DNA of 64,000 nt from Anaerolineae bacterium (GCA_018432315.1 JAHDLB010000007.1:93934-157933), one strand, 5' to 3'. Positions 8,487 through 18,133 are shown, numbered from the stretch's first letter. Notes: generated from the sequence alone by a model not told the origin. Numbers and translations are program-made.

Positions 8487-8506
8487 CGGTTTAGTAAATC
8501 GGTTTA
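8482..8506. promoter_or_regulatory. Tandem operator, two TAAATCGGTTTA boxes
   Basis: The 12-mer TAAATCGGTTTA occurs exactly twice, at 8482-8493 and 8495-8506, a 13-bp period. Each copy is a near-palindrome with a central CG, as in LacI/GalR sites. The likely binder is the LacI protein at 13155-14189, at the end of the same operon. Confidence 0.65.
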
Positions 8507-8626
8507 AACGCCTGTCGTCGATCTATCGAGAGGAGTCCGTTACTGTCTAATTTCCGCCACTGGTTTACCAGTTCGCTGCCAATCAATGCTTTTGTCCAGA
8601 CCTAGCACTTGAGGAGAACAGGAAAA

Positions 8627-9892
8627 ATGAAACGACTATTTCTCGTGCTGGCGATCATCACCGTGCTCGTCGTGGCGCCGGTGCTGCATTCGACCGGGGC
8701 CATTCGCCCGGCTTCCGCCCAGGAGCCGGTCAAGCTCACCTTCTGGAACTACTGGGATGGTAAGAACGGCGAGACGATCCAGGCGCTGGTCGACCGCTAC
8801 AACGCCGAACACCCGGACGTCGAGATCGAAAACGTGTTCGTTGGGTGGAACGAGCTGCTGCCCAAGCTCCAACTGGCCGTGGCCGGCGGCGACAGGCCGG
8901 ACCTCGCCGCCGCCGACATGGTGTGGATGCCGTACCTGGCGAAGTCGGGCGCGCTGGTCCCGCTCGACGGCTTCATCGCAGCGTCGGAGATCGCTATCGA
9001 CGATTTCTACCCCGCGCTGCTGAACGTCAACACCTACGACGACCAGATGTACGGCCTGCCCGTGAGCACCAACAACCTGGAGCTGTTCATCAACACGGAC
9101 CTGGTCGCTGCCGCCGGGCTGGACCCGGCAGCGCCGCCAACCACCTGGGCGGAGCTGATGGACTACGCGACGCAGTGCGCCAACCCGGACGAAGGGATCG
9201 TCGGTATGGAGCTGTATACCCAGACCGGTGAGGGGCTGACGTGGCAGTACCAGGTCTATCTGTGGCAGGCGGGCGGCGACTTTCTCAGCGAGGACCTGTC
9301 GCAGGCCGCCTTCAATTCCGACGCGGGCTTGCGGGCGCTCCAATACTGGCTCGACCTGATCGACGCGGGCGCTTACGCCATCTCCGACTGGGGGCTGTTC
9401 GGCCAGGGGCAGGCCTGCATGGTGATGGATGGCTCGTGGATGGTCGGCATCTGGGCCGACACCGCGCCGTTTGAATGGACGACCGCCAAAATGCCGTATC
9501 CGGAAGACGGTGAGCCCGCCACCAACATGGGCGGCGAGCACATCTTCATCATGAGCAACGACGAAGCCCGGCAGCAGGCCGCGTGGGACTTCATCCAGTG
9601 GGTCACCAGCGCCGAAGTCCAGCTCGAATGGGACATGGAGACCGGCTTCATGCCCATCCGCGACTCCGTCGCCACCAATCCGGACTTCCAGACGTGGATC
9701 GAGGAGAACGAGCCGCGCCTGATGCCGTTTGTCGAGATGCAGCAATACGCCCATAATCGTCCTCCAGTGGAGCAGTACTCGGAGCTGTCGGACGTCTTCT
9801 CCGCCATGATCGAGCGCGCGATCTACGGGCAGATGAGCCCGCAAGAAGCCCTGGACGCGGCAGCCGCCGCCGTCAACAGCCTGCTCCGCTAA
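8627..9892 (+). CDS. Extracellular sugar-binding protein, CUT1 importer B
   Basis: 421 residues with a signal peptide at 1-32 (MKRLFLVLAIITVLVV...ASAQE). Family 1 binding-protein features: LTFWNYWDGKNGETIQALVD, YNAEHPDVEIENVFVGW and PVSTNNLELFINTDLVAAAG. The ATG at 8627 follows AGGAGA; a TTG 18 nt earlier lies in the ribosome site and is rejected. The GH13 enzyme in the operon points to an alpha-glucan or malto-oligosaccharide ligand, by inference. Confidence 0.9.
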   Translation: MKRLFLVLAIITVLVVAPVLHSTGAIRPASAQEPVKLTFWNYWDGKNGETIQALVDRYNAEHPDVEIENVFVGWNELLPKLQLAVAGGDRPDLAAADMVWMPYLAKSGALVPLDGFIAASEIAIDDFYPALLNVNTYDDQMYGLPVSTNNLELFINTDLVAAAGLDPAAPPTTWAELMDYATQCANPDEGIVGMELYTQTGEGLTWQYQVYLWQAGGDFLSEDLSQAAFNSDAGLRALQYWLDLIDAGAYAISDWGLFGQGQACMVMDGSWMVGIWADTAPFEWTTAKMPYPEDGEPATNMGGEHIFIMSNDEARQQAAWDFIQWVTSAEVQLEWDMETGFMPIRDSVATNPDFQTWIEENEPRLMPFVEMQQYAHNRPPVEQYSELSDVFSAMIERAIYGQMSPQEALDAAAAAVNSLLR

Positions 9893-9904
9893 GCGCGAGC
9901 GCTG

Positions 9905-9935
9905 CCCTGGGGTGCGACATGCGAGCGCCCCAGGG
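9905..9935 (+). promoter_or_regulatory. Intercistronic hairpin, importer B
   Basis: An 11-bp stem (CCCTGGGGTGC with GCGCCCCAGGG, one G-U pair), loop 9 nt, no T tract. It lies 12 nt after the binding-protein stop and before the permeases, matching the arrangement in importers A, D and F. Confidence 0.7.
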
Positions 9936-9967
9936 TATCACCCTTTCGACGTGACCGAGGTTCGAGA

Positions 9968-10888
9968 ATGACCGCTATTGCTCGTATGCGAACAGGATGG
10001 AGTCGCGCCAACCGCCGGGGCGATCTCTCGGCTGCCGCGCTGGCGCTGGCGCCGGCCATCGTCCTGTTCGCGCTGTTCAACATCTATCCCCTGCTCTATT
10101 CGGGCTACCTGAGCGTCATGGAATGGGACGGTTTCAGCCCGGACAAGGAATACGTCGGGCTGGGCAACTACAAGGCGCTCTACGAGTCCGCCATGTTTCG
10201 CAACGCCCTGACCGTCACGTTCACCTACACGGTGGGCACGACGCTGCTGGGGGTGGCCTTCAGCCTGCTCGTGGCGGTCCTGCTCAACTCGGGCATACGC
10301 GGTCAAAACATCTATCGCCTGGTGTATTTCCTGCCGGTGGTGACCTCGACGGTCGCGGCGGCGGTCGTGTGGCGCTACCTGATGAATCCCGGCAGCGGCT
10401 ACGCCGACGTGCTGCTGCGCGATCTGGGCCTCACGCCGCCCTCGCCGTCCTGGCTGCGCAACCCGGACTGGGCGCTGCGCATCGTGATCCTGGTCGGCGT
10501 GTGGAAGCGGCTGGGCTTCAACATCGTGATCTACCTCGCCGGGCTGCAAAACATCCCTAAGGAATATTACGAAGCGGCCACCGTCGATGGCGCGGGGAGC
10601 TGGGATCGCTTCCGGCGCATCACCGTGCCCCTCATCGCGCCGATCACGCTGCTGCTCGTCATCATGTCGATCATCGACTCGTTCCTGATCTTCGACGTGG
10701 TCTACGTCATGACCGACGGCGGCCCCGTCGGGACGACCGAAGTCGTCGGCCTGCTGCTGTACCGGCAGGCGTTCCGCTACTTCAACCTGGGCACCGCCTC
10801 GGCGATGGGCTGGGTGATCTTCGCCATCGTGTTCGCGATCACGCTGATCCAGTGGAAGTTCTTCGGCGCCCGCGAGGCGGGGCTATGA
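9968..10888 (+). CDS. Sugar ABC transporter permease, MalF/UgpA type (importer B)
   Basis: 306 residues, six predicted membrane segments, first at about 25-45 (LAPAIVLFALFNIYPLLYSG). EAA loop: YEAATVDGAGSWDRFRRITV. Its stop overlaps the next start by ATGA at 10885-10888. Confidence 0.9.
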   Translation: MTAIARMRTGWSRANRRGDLSAAALALAPAIVLFALFNIYPLLYSGYLSVMEWDGFSPDKEYVGLGNYKALYESAMFRNALTVTFTYTVGTTLLGVAFSLLVAVLLNSGIRGQNIYRLVYFLPVVTSTVAAAVVWRYLMNPGSGYADVLLRDLGLTPPSPSWLRNPDWALRIVILVGVWKRLGFNIVIYLAGLQNIPKEYYEAATVDGAGSWDRFRRITVPLIAPITLLLVIMSIIDSFLIFDVVYVMTDGGPVGTTEVVGLLLYRQAFRYFNLGTASAMGWVIFAIVFAITLIQWKFFGAREAGL

Positions 10889-11751
10889 GCGCCGTGACCG
10901 CCCGACTGGAACACGGACCTGGGGCGCTGCTGCGGCGCGTGCCGTGGAGCAAGCTGCTCATTCACCTGGTGCTGCTGTCCGGCGCGTTCGTCATGGTCGT
11001 CCCCTTCCTGTGGATGGTGACGCTGTCGCTCAAGCCGCTCGAGCTGACCAACCAGCCGCCGTACCTCTTCCCGTCCACCTTCGAGTTCGCCAACTATTCC
11101 CGGGCGTGGGACGCGGCGCCGTTCGCCCGCTACTACCTCAACTCGATCGTGATGACGGGCGGCATCGTCGTCGGGCAGGTGATCTTCTCGTCGCTGGCCG
11201 CCTACGCGTTCGCCCGGCTCCACTTTCCGGGGCGCGATGTGCTGTTCATGCTCTTCCTGGGGACGATGATGGTTCCGTTTCACGTGATCCTCATTCCGTC
11301 CTACCTCATCGTCGACCGTCTCGGCTGGATCGACTCATACACCGCCCTGATCGTGCCGCGCATGGTCAGCGCGTTCGGCATCTTCCTGCTGCGGCAGTAT
11401 TACCAGGGCATCCCGCGCGAGCTGGACGAGGCCGCCATGATCGACGGCGCGAGCCGCCTGGGCATCTGGTGGCGGATCATCGTGCCGCTCTCGGGGCCGG
11501 GCCTGGCGACCCTGGGAATCTTCGCCTTCATGTTCGCCTGGAACGATTTTCTCTGGCCGCTGGTCGTCACCAACGACCCCGACATGCGCACCGTGCAGTT
11601 GGGGCTGGCGATGTTCCAGGGCCGCTACGGAACCCAGTGGACGCTGCTGATGGCGGGCACGGTCACCGCCACGCTGCCCACGCTGCTGGTCTTCTTGCTC
11701 AGCCAGCGCTGGTTCATCCAGAGCGTGGCACAATCTGGGTTGAAGGGATGA
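10885..11751 (+). CDS. Sugar ABC transporter permease, MalG/UgpE type (importer B)
   Basis: 288 residues with six predicted membrane segments (VMVVPFLWMVTLSLKPLELT near the N-terminus). EAA loop: DEAAMIDGASRLGIWWRIIV. I chose the ATG that overlaps the previous stop instead of an upstream alternative at 10852, because the ATGA overlap is the local pattern. Confidence 0.9.
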   Translation: MSAVTARLEHGPGALLRRVPWSKLLIHLVLLSGAFVMVVPFLWMVTLSLKPLELTNQPPYLFPSTFEFANYSRAWDAAPFARYYLNSIVMTGGIVVGQVIFSSLAAYAFARLHFPGRDVLFMLFLGTMMVPFHVILIPSYLIVDRLGWIDSYTALIVPRMVSAFGIFLLRQYYQGIPRELDEAAMIDGASRLGIWWRIIVPLSGPGLATLGIFAFMFAWNDFLWPLVVTNDPDMRTVQLGLAMFQGRYGTQWTLLMAGTVTATLPTLLVFLLSQRWFIQSVAQSGLKG

Positions 11752-11755
11752 CACC

Positions 11756-13162
11756 ATGACTCAAGCCTGGGCTGCGCCGCATTGGGTGCGCGGGCGCGTG
11801 TTCTACCAAATTTTTCCCGAGCGCTTCCACAACGGCGATCCCGCCAACGACCCGCCCGGCACGGTCCCCTGGGACAGCGAGCCGACCCGCGAGAACTTCT
11901 TCGGCGGCGACCTGGTCGGGATCGCGCAGAAGCTCGATTACCTGAAGCGCCTGGGCATCAACGCGCTCTACCTGACGCCGTTCTTCGCGGCGCGGACCAA
12001 TCACCGGTACGACACGTCCGACTACCTGCGGATCGATCCCGCCGCCGGCAGCCCGGACGACTTCCGGGCGTTGATCGACGCGGCGCACGCGCGCGACGTG
12101 CGCGTGGTGCTCGACGCGGTGTTCAATCACTGCGGCGATGGCTTCTGGGCGTTTCAGGACGTCGTGCAGCGCGGGGCCGCGTCGCCGTACGCGGACTGGT
12201 TCGACGTCCGCGGCTACCCCATCGACGACAGCCCACCCTCATACCAGACGTGCGGCGGCGCGCCGTTCCTGCCCAAGCTGAATCACGCCAACCCCGCCGT
12301 GCGCGACTACCTGCTCGGCGTTGCCCGCCACTGGCTGGAACAGGGCGCGGATGGCTGGCGTCTCGACGTGCCGTGGAAAGTGCCCCTGGACTTCTGGCGC
12401 GCGTTTCGCGGAGCCGTCCTGCAGACGAGGCCGGACGCGTACATCGTGGCGGAGATCTGGCGCGGGGCCGGTCCGTGGTTGGGCGGCGACACCGTCCACG
12501 GCATCATGAACTACCGGCTGCGCGACGCGATCCTCGACTACTGCGCGCATGATCACATGGACGCCGAGGACTTCGACTACGAGCTGCGCCAACTTCGCGC
12601 GGAGCACGGGCCGAGCGCGCCCTATCACCTGACGCTGCTGGGCAGCCACGACACGCCCCGCATTCTGACCGCGTGCGGCGGCAGCACCGACCGGGCGCGG
12701 CTCGCCGCGATCTTCCAGCTCACGTATATCGGCGTGCCGATGATCTACTACGGCGACGAAATCGGCATGGCGGGCGCGAACGATCCGCTCTGCCGCGCCG
12801 GGATGATCTGGGACGAAGCGCGCTGGAATCACGCGCTGTTCGAGACGTACCGCCGCCTGATCCGGCTCCGGCGCGAGCATGCCGCGCTGACGGATGGCGC
12901 GTTCGAGACGCTCCTGGTCTTCAACGGCGTGTATGCCTTTCACCGCCATACGACCTATGATCACGTCGTGGTCGTGCTGAACCCGCGCGACGCGCAGCGG
13001 GCCATGAGAATCCCCCTGGGCGAAGCGGCCCCAGGCGCGCGCGCCTGGGTGGACGCCCTGACGGACCGGCGTTTCGCCGCAAGCGACGATCATCTCGTCA
13101 TCGAGCAGCTTCCGGCGCAGTCCGGACTCGTGTTGGTACCCGAAGAGAGCAGCCATGGCTAA
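11756..13162 (+). CDS. Cytoplasmic GH13 alpha-glucosidase/neopullulanase-like enzyme
   Basis: 468 residues, a compact alpha-amylase-family protein without signal peptide. The four conserved regions are present: DAVFNH (region I), DGWRLDVPWK with nucleophile Asp204, VAEIWRG with acid/base Glu233, and LLGSHDT with Asp299. YYGDEIGMAG follows, and a short C-terminal beta-domain ends the protein. It lacks the long N-terminal domain of many cyclomaltodextrinases. It probably hydrolyses short alpha-1,4 or alpha-1,6 glucosides brought in by importer B. It starts 4 nt after the permease stop and overlaps lacI by 8 nt. Confidence 0.9.
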   Translation: MTQAWAAPHWVRGRVFYQIFPERFHNGDPANDPPGTVPWDSEPTRENFFGGDLVGIAQKLDYLKRLGINALYLTPFFAARTNHRYDTSDYLRIDPAAGSPDDFRALIDAAHARDVRVVLDAVFNHCGDGFWAFQDVVQRGAASPYADWFDVRGYPIDDSPPSYQTCGGAPFLPKLNHANPAVRDYLLGVARHWLEQGADGWRLDVPWKVPLDFWRAFRGAVLQTRPDAYIVAEIWRGAGPWLGGDTVHGIMNYRLRDAILDYCAHDHMDAEDFDYELRQLRAEHGPSAPYHLTLLGSHDTPRILTACGGSTDRARLAAIFQLTYIGVPMIYYGDEIGMAGANDPLCRAGMIWDEARWNHALFETYRRLIRLRREHAALTDGAFETLLVFNGVYAFHRHTTYDHVVVVLNPRDAQRAMRIPLGEAAPGARAWVDALTDRRFAASDDHLVIEQLPAQSGLVLVPEESSHG

Positions 13163-14189
13163 GGTGACGATTGCCGAAATTGCCCGCCGCGCGGGCGTCT
13201 CGAAGACAGCCGTTTCGTTCGCCTTCAACTACCCGGAACGGCTGTCCGAAGAAACGCTGCAGCACATCCTCCGCGTGGCCGAGGAAGCGGGCTACGCGCC
13301 CGATCCCGTCGCCAGCAACCTCAAGACGCGGCGCACGGGCTGCATCGGGATTCTCGTGCCGCAGCCGATCCCGATCATGACGCGCAACCCGCACACGCTG
13401 GCCTTCATCGAGGGCGTGGGGGACGTCTGCCACGAGGCGGGCCTGTCCTTGATGCTCGTCCCGCCGCTGCGCGGCAACCTGCGGCGCGCCATCGTCCGGG
13501 CCGCGGTGGACGGTTTCCTCACCATGGGCCTGGAAACGTTCAAGGCGACGATGGTGGTGCTCCAACAGCGCGGGGTTCCCTTCGTGATGGTGGACAGCGA
13601 CCCCACGCCGGACATCCCCTGCGTCAACATCGACGACGAAGCCGGGGCCTATGCTGCCATGTCGTATGCCCTGCAGAACGGGCACCGCGATATCGCCATT
13701 CTGGGCATCCGGTCGGGGCATCACGGGGATTACCGCAAGTACGCCGGCACGCTGCACCGCCGCATCACCGGCTACGCGCGGGCGCTGGACGAGGCCGGGC
13801 TCTCGCTGGAGGATCCCGGCGTCAGGCTGGTCGAGGTCGAGTGCGACGCCGAGGGGGGGCACGATGGCTTTCACGCCGTCTGGGGGGCGCGCTGGCGCCC
13901 GACCGCGATCGTCGCCATGGCCGACATCATCGCTGTCGGCGCGATGCGCGCCGCGCGCGCGCTGGGCGTGGGCGTGCCCGACGACGTCTCGCTGATCGGT
14001 TACGACGACGTCGAGCCGAGCGCCCTCACCTGCCCGGCGCTGACGACCATCCGCCAGCCGACGATCGAGAAGGGCCGCGTGGCCGCCGGGCTGCTGATCC
14101 AGCGCATCGAGGACGAAGAACACCGGGCCGAGCACGTCACGCTTCCCGTCGAGCTGATCGAGCGCCAGTCGTTCGCGCGGCGCGGCTGA
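13155..14189 (+). CDS. LacI/GalR-family transcriptional regulator (cluster B)
   Basis: 344 residues. DNA-binding domain: VTIAEIARRAGVSKTAVSFA with YPERLSEETLQHIL. The effector domain carries LIGYDDVEPSALTCPALTTI. It is the last gene of the operon, overlapping the GH13 gene by 8 nt, and likely acts on the double TAAATCGGTTTA box at 8482-8506. Its recognition helix (SKTAVSFA) differs from the cluster A regulator (SIGTVSRV), in line with the different operator sequence. Confidence 0.92.
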   Translation: MAKVTIAEIARRAGVSKTAVSFAFNYPERLSEETLQHILRVAEEAGYAPDPVASNLKTRRTGCIGILVPQPIPIMTRNPHTLAFIEGVGDVCHEAGLSLMLVPPLRGNLRRAIVRAAVDGFLTMGLETFKATMVVLQQRGVPFVMVDSDPTPDIPCVNIDDEAGAYAAMSYALQNGHRDIAILGIRSGHHGDYRKYAGTLHRRITGYARALDEAGLSLEDPGVRLVEVECDAEGGHDGFHAVWGARWRPTAIVAMADIIAVGAMRAARALGVGVPDDVSLIGYDDVEPSALTCPALTTIRQPTIEKGRVAAGLLIQRIEDEEHRAEHVTLPVELIERQSFARRG

Positions 14190-14216
14190 GTCTCCGGCGC
14201 AGGGGCGCGGAACCGG

Positions 14217-14879
14217 TCAGCCCTGCAGGTCATCCGTACCGCGCTGGACGAGCCCGTGATGCCACGCCAGCGCGGCGGCCTGCGTCCGGTCCGCGACGCC
14301 GAGCTTGTTCAGGATGGCGCTGACGTTGTTCCGCACGGTGCCCTCGGCAAGCGCGAGCCTGTCGGCAATGTCCGTGTTCGTCAGGCCGCGCGCGATGTAG
14401 CGCAGGATGGCGAGCTCGCGCTGGCTGAGCTCGGCGAAGATGGACGTATCCGGCCTGATCTGCTGCCGCGCCAGGGCCAGCAGCTTGTCGGCCACCGCCG
14501 GATCGATGTGCGTCCGGCCTTCGACGGTGCCTTTGATGGCAGCGATGATGTCATCCCCGCCGGAGTCCTTGAGCAGGTAGCCCGACGCGCCCGCCCGAAT
14601 CGCGTCGAAGACCCACTCATCGGCGCTGTACGTGGTCAGCACGAGGATGTGCGTGTCCGGATACTGCTCGCGGATGGCGCGCGTCGCGCGGATGCCGTTC
14701 ATGCCCGGCATCTTCAGGTCCATCAGCACGAGGTCGGGCTTCAGCTTGCCGACCAGCTCGACCGCCTGGGCGCCATCGTACGCCACCCCGACGACCTCGA
14801 TCGCCGGCGCGAGGTTGAGGATCACGCGCAGGCCCTCGGTCACGACGACCTGATCATCCACCACCAACACGCGTATCAT
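14217..14879 (-). CDS. NarL/LuxR-family response regulator
   Basis: 220 residues. Receiver domain at 1-120 with acidic pocket VVDD (8-9), phospho-acceptor Asp54 in LVLMDLKMPG and the conserved Lys in GYLLKD. The LuxR helix-turn-helix is at about 150-215 (LSQRELAILRYIARGLTNTD...EGTVRNNVSAILNKLGV). The ATG at 14879 lies 2 nt from the kinase stop. It pairs with the kinase and probably controls the divergent ABC exporter or another envelope function. Confidence 0.93.
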   Translation of the reverse strand: MIRVLVVDDQVVVTEGLRVILNLAPAIEVVGVAYDGAQAVELVGKLKPDLVLMDLKMPGMNGIRATRAIREQYPDTHILVLTTYSADEWVFDAIRAGASGYLLKDSGGDDIIAAIKGTVEGRTHIDPAVADKLLALARQQIRPDTSIFAELSQRELAILRYIARGLTNTDIADRLALAEGTVRNNVSAILNKLGVADRTQAAALAWHHGLVQRGTDDLQG

Positions 14880-14881
14880 GC

Positions 14882-16114
14882 TCACTCCTCGACCGTCAGG
14901 CGCACGGTCGTGCCTTTGCCCGGCGCGCTGGCGATTTCGAGATGGCCGCTGCACAACAGCGCGCGCTCGCGCATCCCCACCAGCCCGTAATGCCCCTCGA
15001 CCGGCACGGCTTGCGGATCGAAGCCGACGCCATCGTCGGCGACCGTCAGCCGGAGCGCGCGCGAGTCGCGGCGCACCGCAACGGTCACCGTCTGCGCGTG
15101 GGCGTGGCGGGCGGCGTTGTTCAGCGCTTCTTCGGCGACGCGGTACACCCCCTGCTCGATCTCCGGGGGCAGCCCATCCAGGTCGCTCGCCGCGTCGAGC
15201 CCGATCGCGATGCCGCTGCGCTCGGACACCGACTCGACGAGTTGGCGCAGCGCGAGCGCGAGGCCCAGGTCCTCCAACGGACTCGCCCGCAAGGCTTGCA
15301 GGGCGCGGCGCGCCTCCTGCAGACCGCTGCGGGTCAGCTCCTGCAGTTGTTTGAGGGTGTTTTGGGCGTTATCCGGGTCCTGGTCGAGCTGCCTGTTGAG
15401 CGCCTCGAGCTGCACCGCGACGGCGCTCAGCGTGTGGGCCAGCGTGTCGTGCAGCTCGCGCGCCAGCCGGTTGCGCTCGTGGCTGATCGCCAGCCGCTCA
15501 ACCGCCGTCGCGTATTGTGTCAGCTTGACGTTTTTCGCGGCCAGCGCCTTGCGGTCGGATTTCTGGCCGCGCACCAGGCGCACGACGATGAACCCCACAA
15601 CGGGATAGATCACCATTCGCCCGGCGATATCGTCCTGAATGAATGTCATCGGCGCGCCTTCGAGGGTGGACAAGGGCAGCGCGAGAACCCATTGCAGCGC
15701 GGCGGTGAGCACCGTGAAGGCGAGCACAGCCCGGAAATTGTACTGTGCGGCGGTGATGATCATCGGCACGAACAGTAGCATGAACAACTGCTCGATGATG
15801 TTATCCGGGTTCGGCTGTATTCCGTGATCGGTGATCCACCGGATGTGGAACCACTGCGCCAGCGTGGACCCCACCGAGGCAATCGCCAAGCCAACCGGCA
15901 GATACCAGCGCGCCAACCGCCGCTGCAGCCAGCCCGAATACAGGTACAGCAGCATGATCACGGCGGTGAGCGTGCCCACAACCATCAGTGGCCGGACCGG
16001 TTTGGCCGGGTCGCCGGTCTGCTCGAGCAAATCGAGGCCGTACACCAGCAGCCAGAAACCGTTCATCAGGCGAAAGAGCGAAAGCAGTTCGGGTTCGATC
16101 TGTGCGCGTTTCAT
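14882..16114 (-). CDS. Membrane sensor histidine kinase (HisKA_3 type)
   Basis: 410 residues from the ATG at 16114; longer starts give an unlikely leader. About six membrane segments in residues 15-180 form the sensor without a large external loop, so it may sense a membrane or bilayer signal as DesK-like kinases do. The phospho-acceptor His222 is in ARELHDTLAHTLSAV. The ATPase domain shows NNAARHAHAQ (N box), DDGVGFDP and GHYGLVGMRERA (G boxes). It is transcribed with the response regulator and divergent from the exporter at 16306. Confidence 0.92.
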   Translation of the reverse strand: MKRAQIEPELLSLFRLMNGFWLLVYGLDLLEQTGDPAKPVRPLMVVGTLTAVIMLLYLYSGWLQRRLARWYLPVGLAIASVGSTLAQWFHIRWITDHGIQPNPDNIIEQLFMLLFVPMIITAAQYNFRAVLAFTVLTAALQWVLALPLSTLEGAPMTFIQDDIAGRMVIYPVVGFIVVRLVRGQKSDRKALAAKNVKLTQYATAVERLAISHERNRLARELHDTLAHTLSAVAVQLEALNRQLDQDPDNAQNTLKQLQELTRSGLQEARRALQALRASPLEDLGLALALRQLVESVSERSGIAIGLDAASDLDGLPPEIEQGVYRVAEEALNNAARHAHAQTVTVAVRRDSRALRLTVADDGVGFDPQAVPVEGHYGLVGMRERALLCSGHLEIASAPGKGTTVRLTVEE

Positions 16115-16305
16115 CACCCACCATCGTAACACAGGTCCCACACCGCCCCTAGTGACGCGCGTCATGGCGGGCCGTGCAGACTGCACGATCGCCGGTGATC
16201 GCGTCCACTTCAAGCCAGTCGCCGGCTGTGATACAGTGAAATCCGAGTTCGCACGACACGCCCGCGAAACGCGCGGGCAGTGCAGCGACATGATCAGGAG
16301 GTTGA

Positions 16306-17247
16306 ATGTCCAACACAACGGCCATACGTATCGAAAATCTGCACAAACATTTCGGCTGGCGGAAGAGCAAGCGCGTCCAGGCGGTGAAGAACCTCAACCT
16401 GGAGGTAGCCGCCGGCCAGGTCTACGGCTTCCTGGGGCCCAACGGCGCCGGGAAGACGACCACCATCCGGGTGCTGCTCGACCTGATCCGGCCCAGCCAG
16501 GGCGACGTTTACCTGTTCGGCAAGCACGTCCAGCGCGAGCGCGAGGTGCTGAGCCGGGTCGGCTCGCTGGTCGAGGGCGCGTCGTTCTACGACTTTCTGA
16601 GCGGGCGGCGCAACCTGGAGATATTCGCGCTCACGTCCAATCTCGATCTGCCGCGCGCGCGGTTCGACGAGGTGCTGAAACTGGTCGATATGGAGGCGCG
16701 CTCCGTGCGGCGGGTCAAAGGCTATTCCACCGGGATGAAGCAGCGCCTGGGCATCGCGGCGGCGATGCTGACCGATCCCGATTTGCTCATCCTGGACGAG
16801 CCGGCCAACGGGCTGGACCCGCAAGGCATCAGCGAAATACGCGCGCTGGTGCGCAGGCTGGCCGACCAATACGGCAAGACCATCTTCCTGTCCAGCCACC
16901 AGTTGGGCGAAGTCGAGCAGGTCTGCGACCGGGTCGCGATCGTCAACAAGGGCGAGCTGGTCCGCGAGGGGCGCGTGGCCGACCTGGTGACGGCGAAAGC
17001 GCAGTTTCGCATCCGGGCCAACCCCGTCGAGCGGGCGATGGCCGTGATCGACGGGCATTGGACGACCACGCCCCAGGCCGGCAGCGATGACGCCCTGCTG
17101 GTCGACGTGGCGGACGGCGAGACGCCCCTCGTCGTCAAGAGGCTGGTCGACAACAACATTCAGGTCTACGAAGTATCGCCTCACCGGCAGTCGCTGGAGG
17201 ACTACTTCTTATCCGTGACGGAAGGGGAAAACTCGCATGTGGGTTAG
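16306..17247 (+). CDS. ABC exporter ATP-binding protein
   Basis: 313 residues. Walker A GPNGAGKTT near 45-53, signature YSTGMKQRLG, Walker B LLILDEPANGLDP, and the switch histidine in FLSSHQLGEVEQ. The C-terminal 90 residues are typical of CcmA/BcrA-type exporter ATPases. An AGGAGG site precedes the ATG. It overlaps the permease by 11 nt. With the divergent two-component system it resembles drug, bacteriocin or lipid export modules. It is not the missing ATPase of the sugar importers, since it lacks the MalK-type C-terminal regulatory domain. Confidence 0.92.
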   Translation: MSNTTAIRIENLHKHFGWRKSKRVQAVKNLNLEVAAGQVYGFLGPNGAGKTTTIRVLLDLIRPSQGDVYLFGKHVQREREVLSRVGSLVEGASFYDFLSGRRNLEIFALTSNLDLPRARFDEVLKLVDMEARSVRRVKGYSTGMKQRLGIAAAMLTDPDLLILDEPANGLDPQGISEIRALVRRLADQYGKTIFLSSHQLGEVEQVCDRVAIVNKGELVREGRVADLVTAKAQFRIRANPVERAMAVIDGHWTTTPQAGSDDALLVDVADGETPLVVKRLVDNNIQVYEVSPHRQSLEDYFLSVTEGENSHVG

Positions 17248-18106
17248 ATTGTTCCGCGCCGAATGGCGCAAGATTACCGGCAACCGCTGGGCGACGGGCT
17301 GCATGATCGGGATCTTCCCGGCGTTGGCGTTTCTGGTGATCGTCCTCGGCCTGCTGGCGGCAGCCTTCTCGTCCAGCTTCCGGGCGAGCTTCGAAGACAA
17401 CCTCTGGACCGAGCTTGCCATCGTCCCCTGGCTGATCCCGAACAACCCGCTGGGGCGGGGCCTGCTGCTCGGCTTCACGGCGGTGCTGTTCGCCGGGGAA
17501 TACCAGTGGAACACCTGGAAGACGATCGTGCCGCGCAGCCAGCGCGTGCCGCTCATCCTGGTCAAGTTCGTCGCGGTCGCGCTGTTCGTCGTCTTCGCGT
17601 TCACGCTGATGTCGGTTATATGGGGCGTGGGCGGGGGGCTGCTGGCGCTGGCAACCGATACGGGCTACGGCCCGGCGCTGTCCAGCGACGTGCTCAGGGA
17701 CTTCGCCACCGATTACGGGCGGCAAATGCTCTACGCGTTCGTCGGCACCATGATCGCCGCCGGGTACGCCTCGCTCGCCGCGATGATCACCCGGTCGATT
17801 CTGGGCAGCGCAATCACCGGCATCGTCCTCGCCATCGGCGAGACAATGCTGCTCGTCCCGCTGTACCTGATTTCGAGTTTGCTGGACACGAACACGTTCC
17901 TGCACTTCTACCGGTTTCTGCCCAGCTACAACCTGCTCAACGTGCTGTCCTGGTCGTACGACAAATCCGCCAGCGGTCTCGAGCTTCCCTCCGGCGGCAT
18001 CGTCACCGACAGCCGGCTCTTTTCCGAAGGGGTGCTGGCGTGCTGGGTGATCGGCCTGATCGCGCTCACCGCGGTCCTGTTCCAGCGCCAGGACATCACC
18101 AACTGA
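17237..18106 (+). CDS. ABC exporter permease (ABC-2 type)
   Basis: 289 residues with about six membrane segments. It opens with the family pattern VRLFRAEWRKITGNRWATG, and YQWNTWKTIVPRSQRVPLIL matches the cytoplasmic coupling region of ABC-2 permeases. It overlaps the ATPase gene, so the two form one exporter. The substrate is unknown. Confidence 0.88.
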   Translation: MWVRLFRAEWRKITGNRWATGCMIGIFPALAFLVIVLGLLAAAFSSSFRASFEDNLWTELAIVPWLIPNNPLGRGLLLGFTAVLFAGEYQWNTWKTIVPRSQRVPLILVKFVAVALFVVFAFTLMSVIWGVGGGLLALATDTGYGPALSSDVLRDFATDYGRQMLYAFVGTMIAAGYASLAAMITRSILGSAITGIVLAIGETMLLVPLYLISSLLDTNTFLHFYRFLPSYNLLNVLSWSYDKSASGLELPSGGIVTDSRLFSEGVLACWVIGLIALTAVLFQRQDITN

Positions 18107-18133
18107 GGCCGCCCCGCCCCGCGATCGCGCTGA

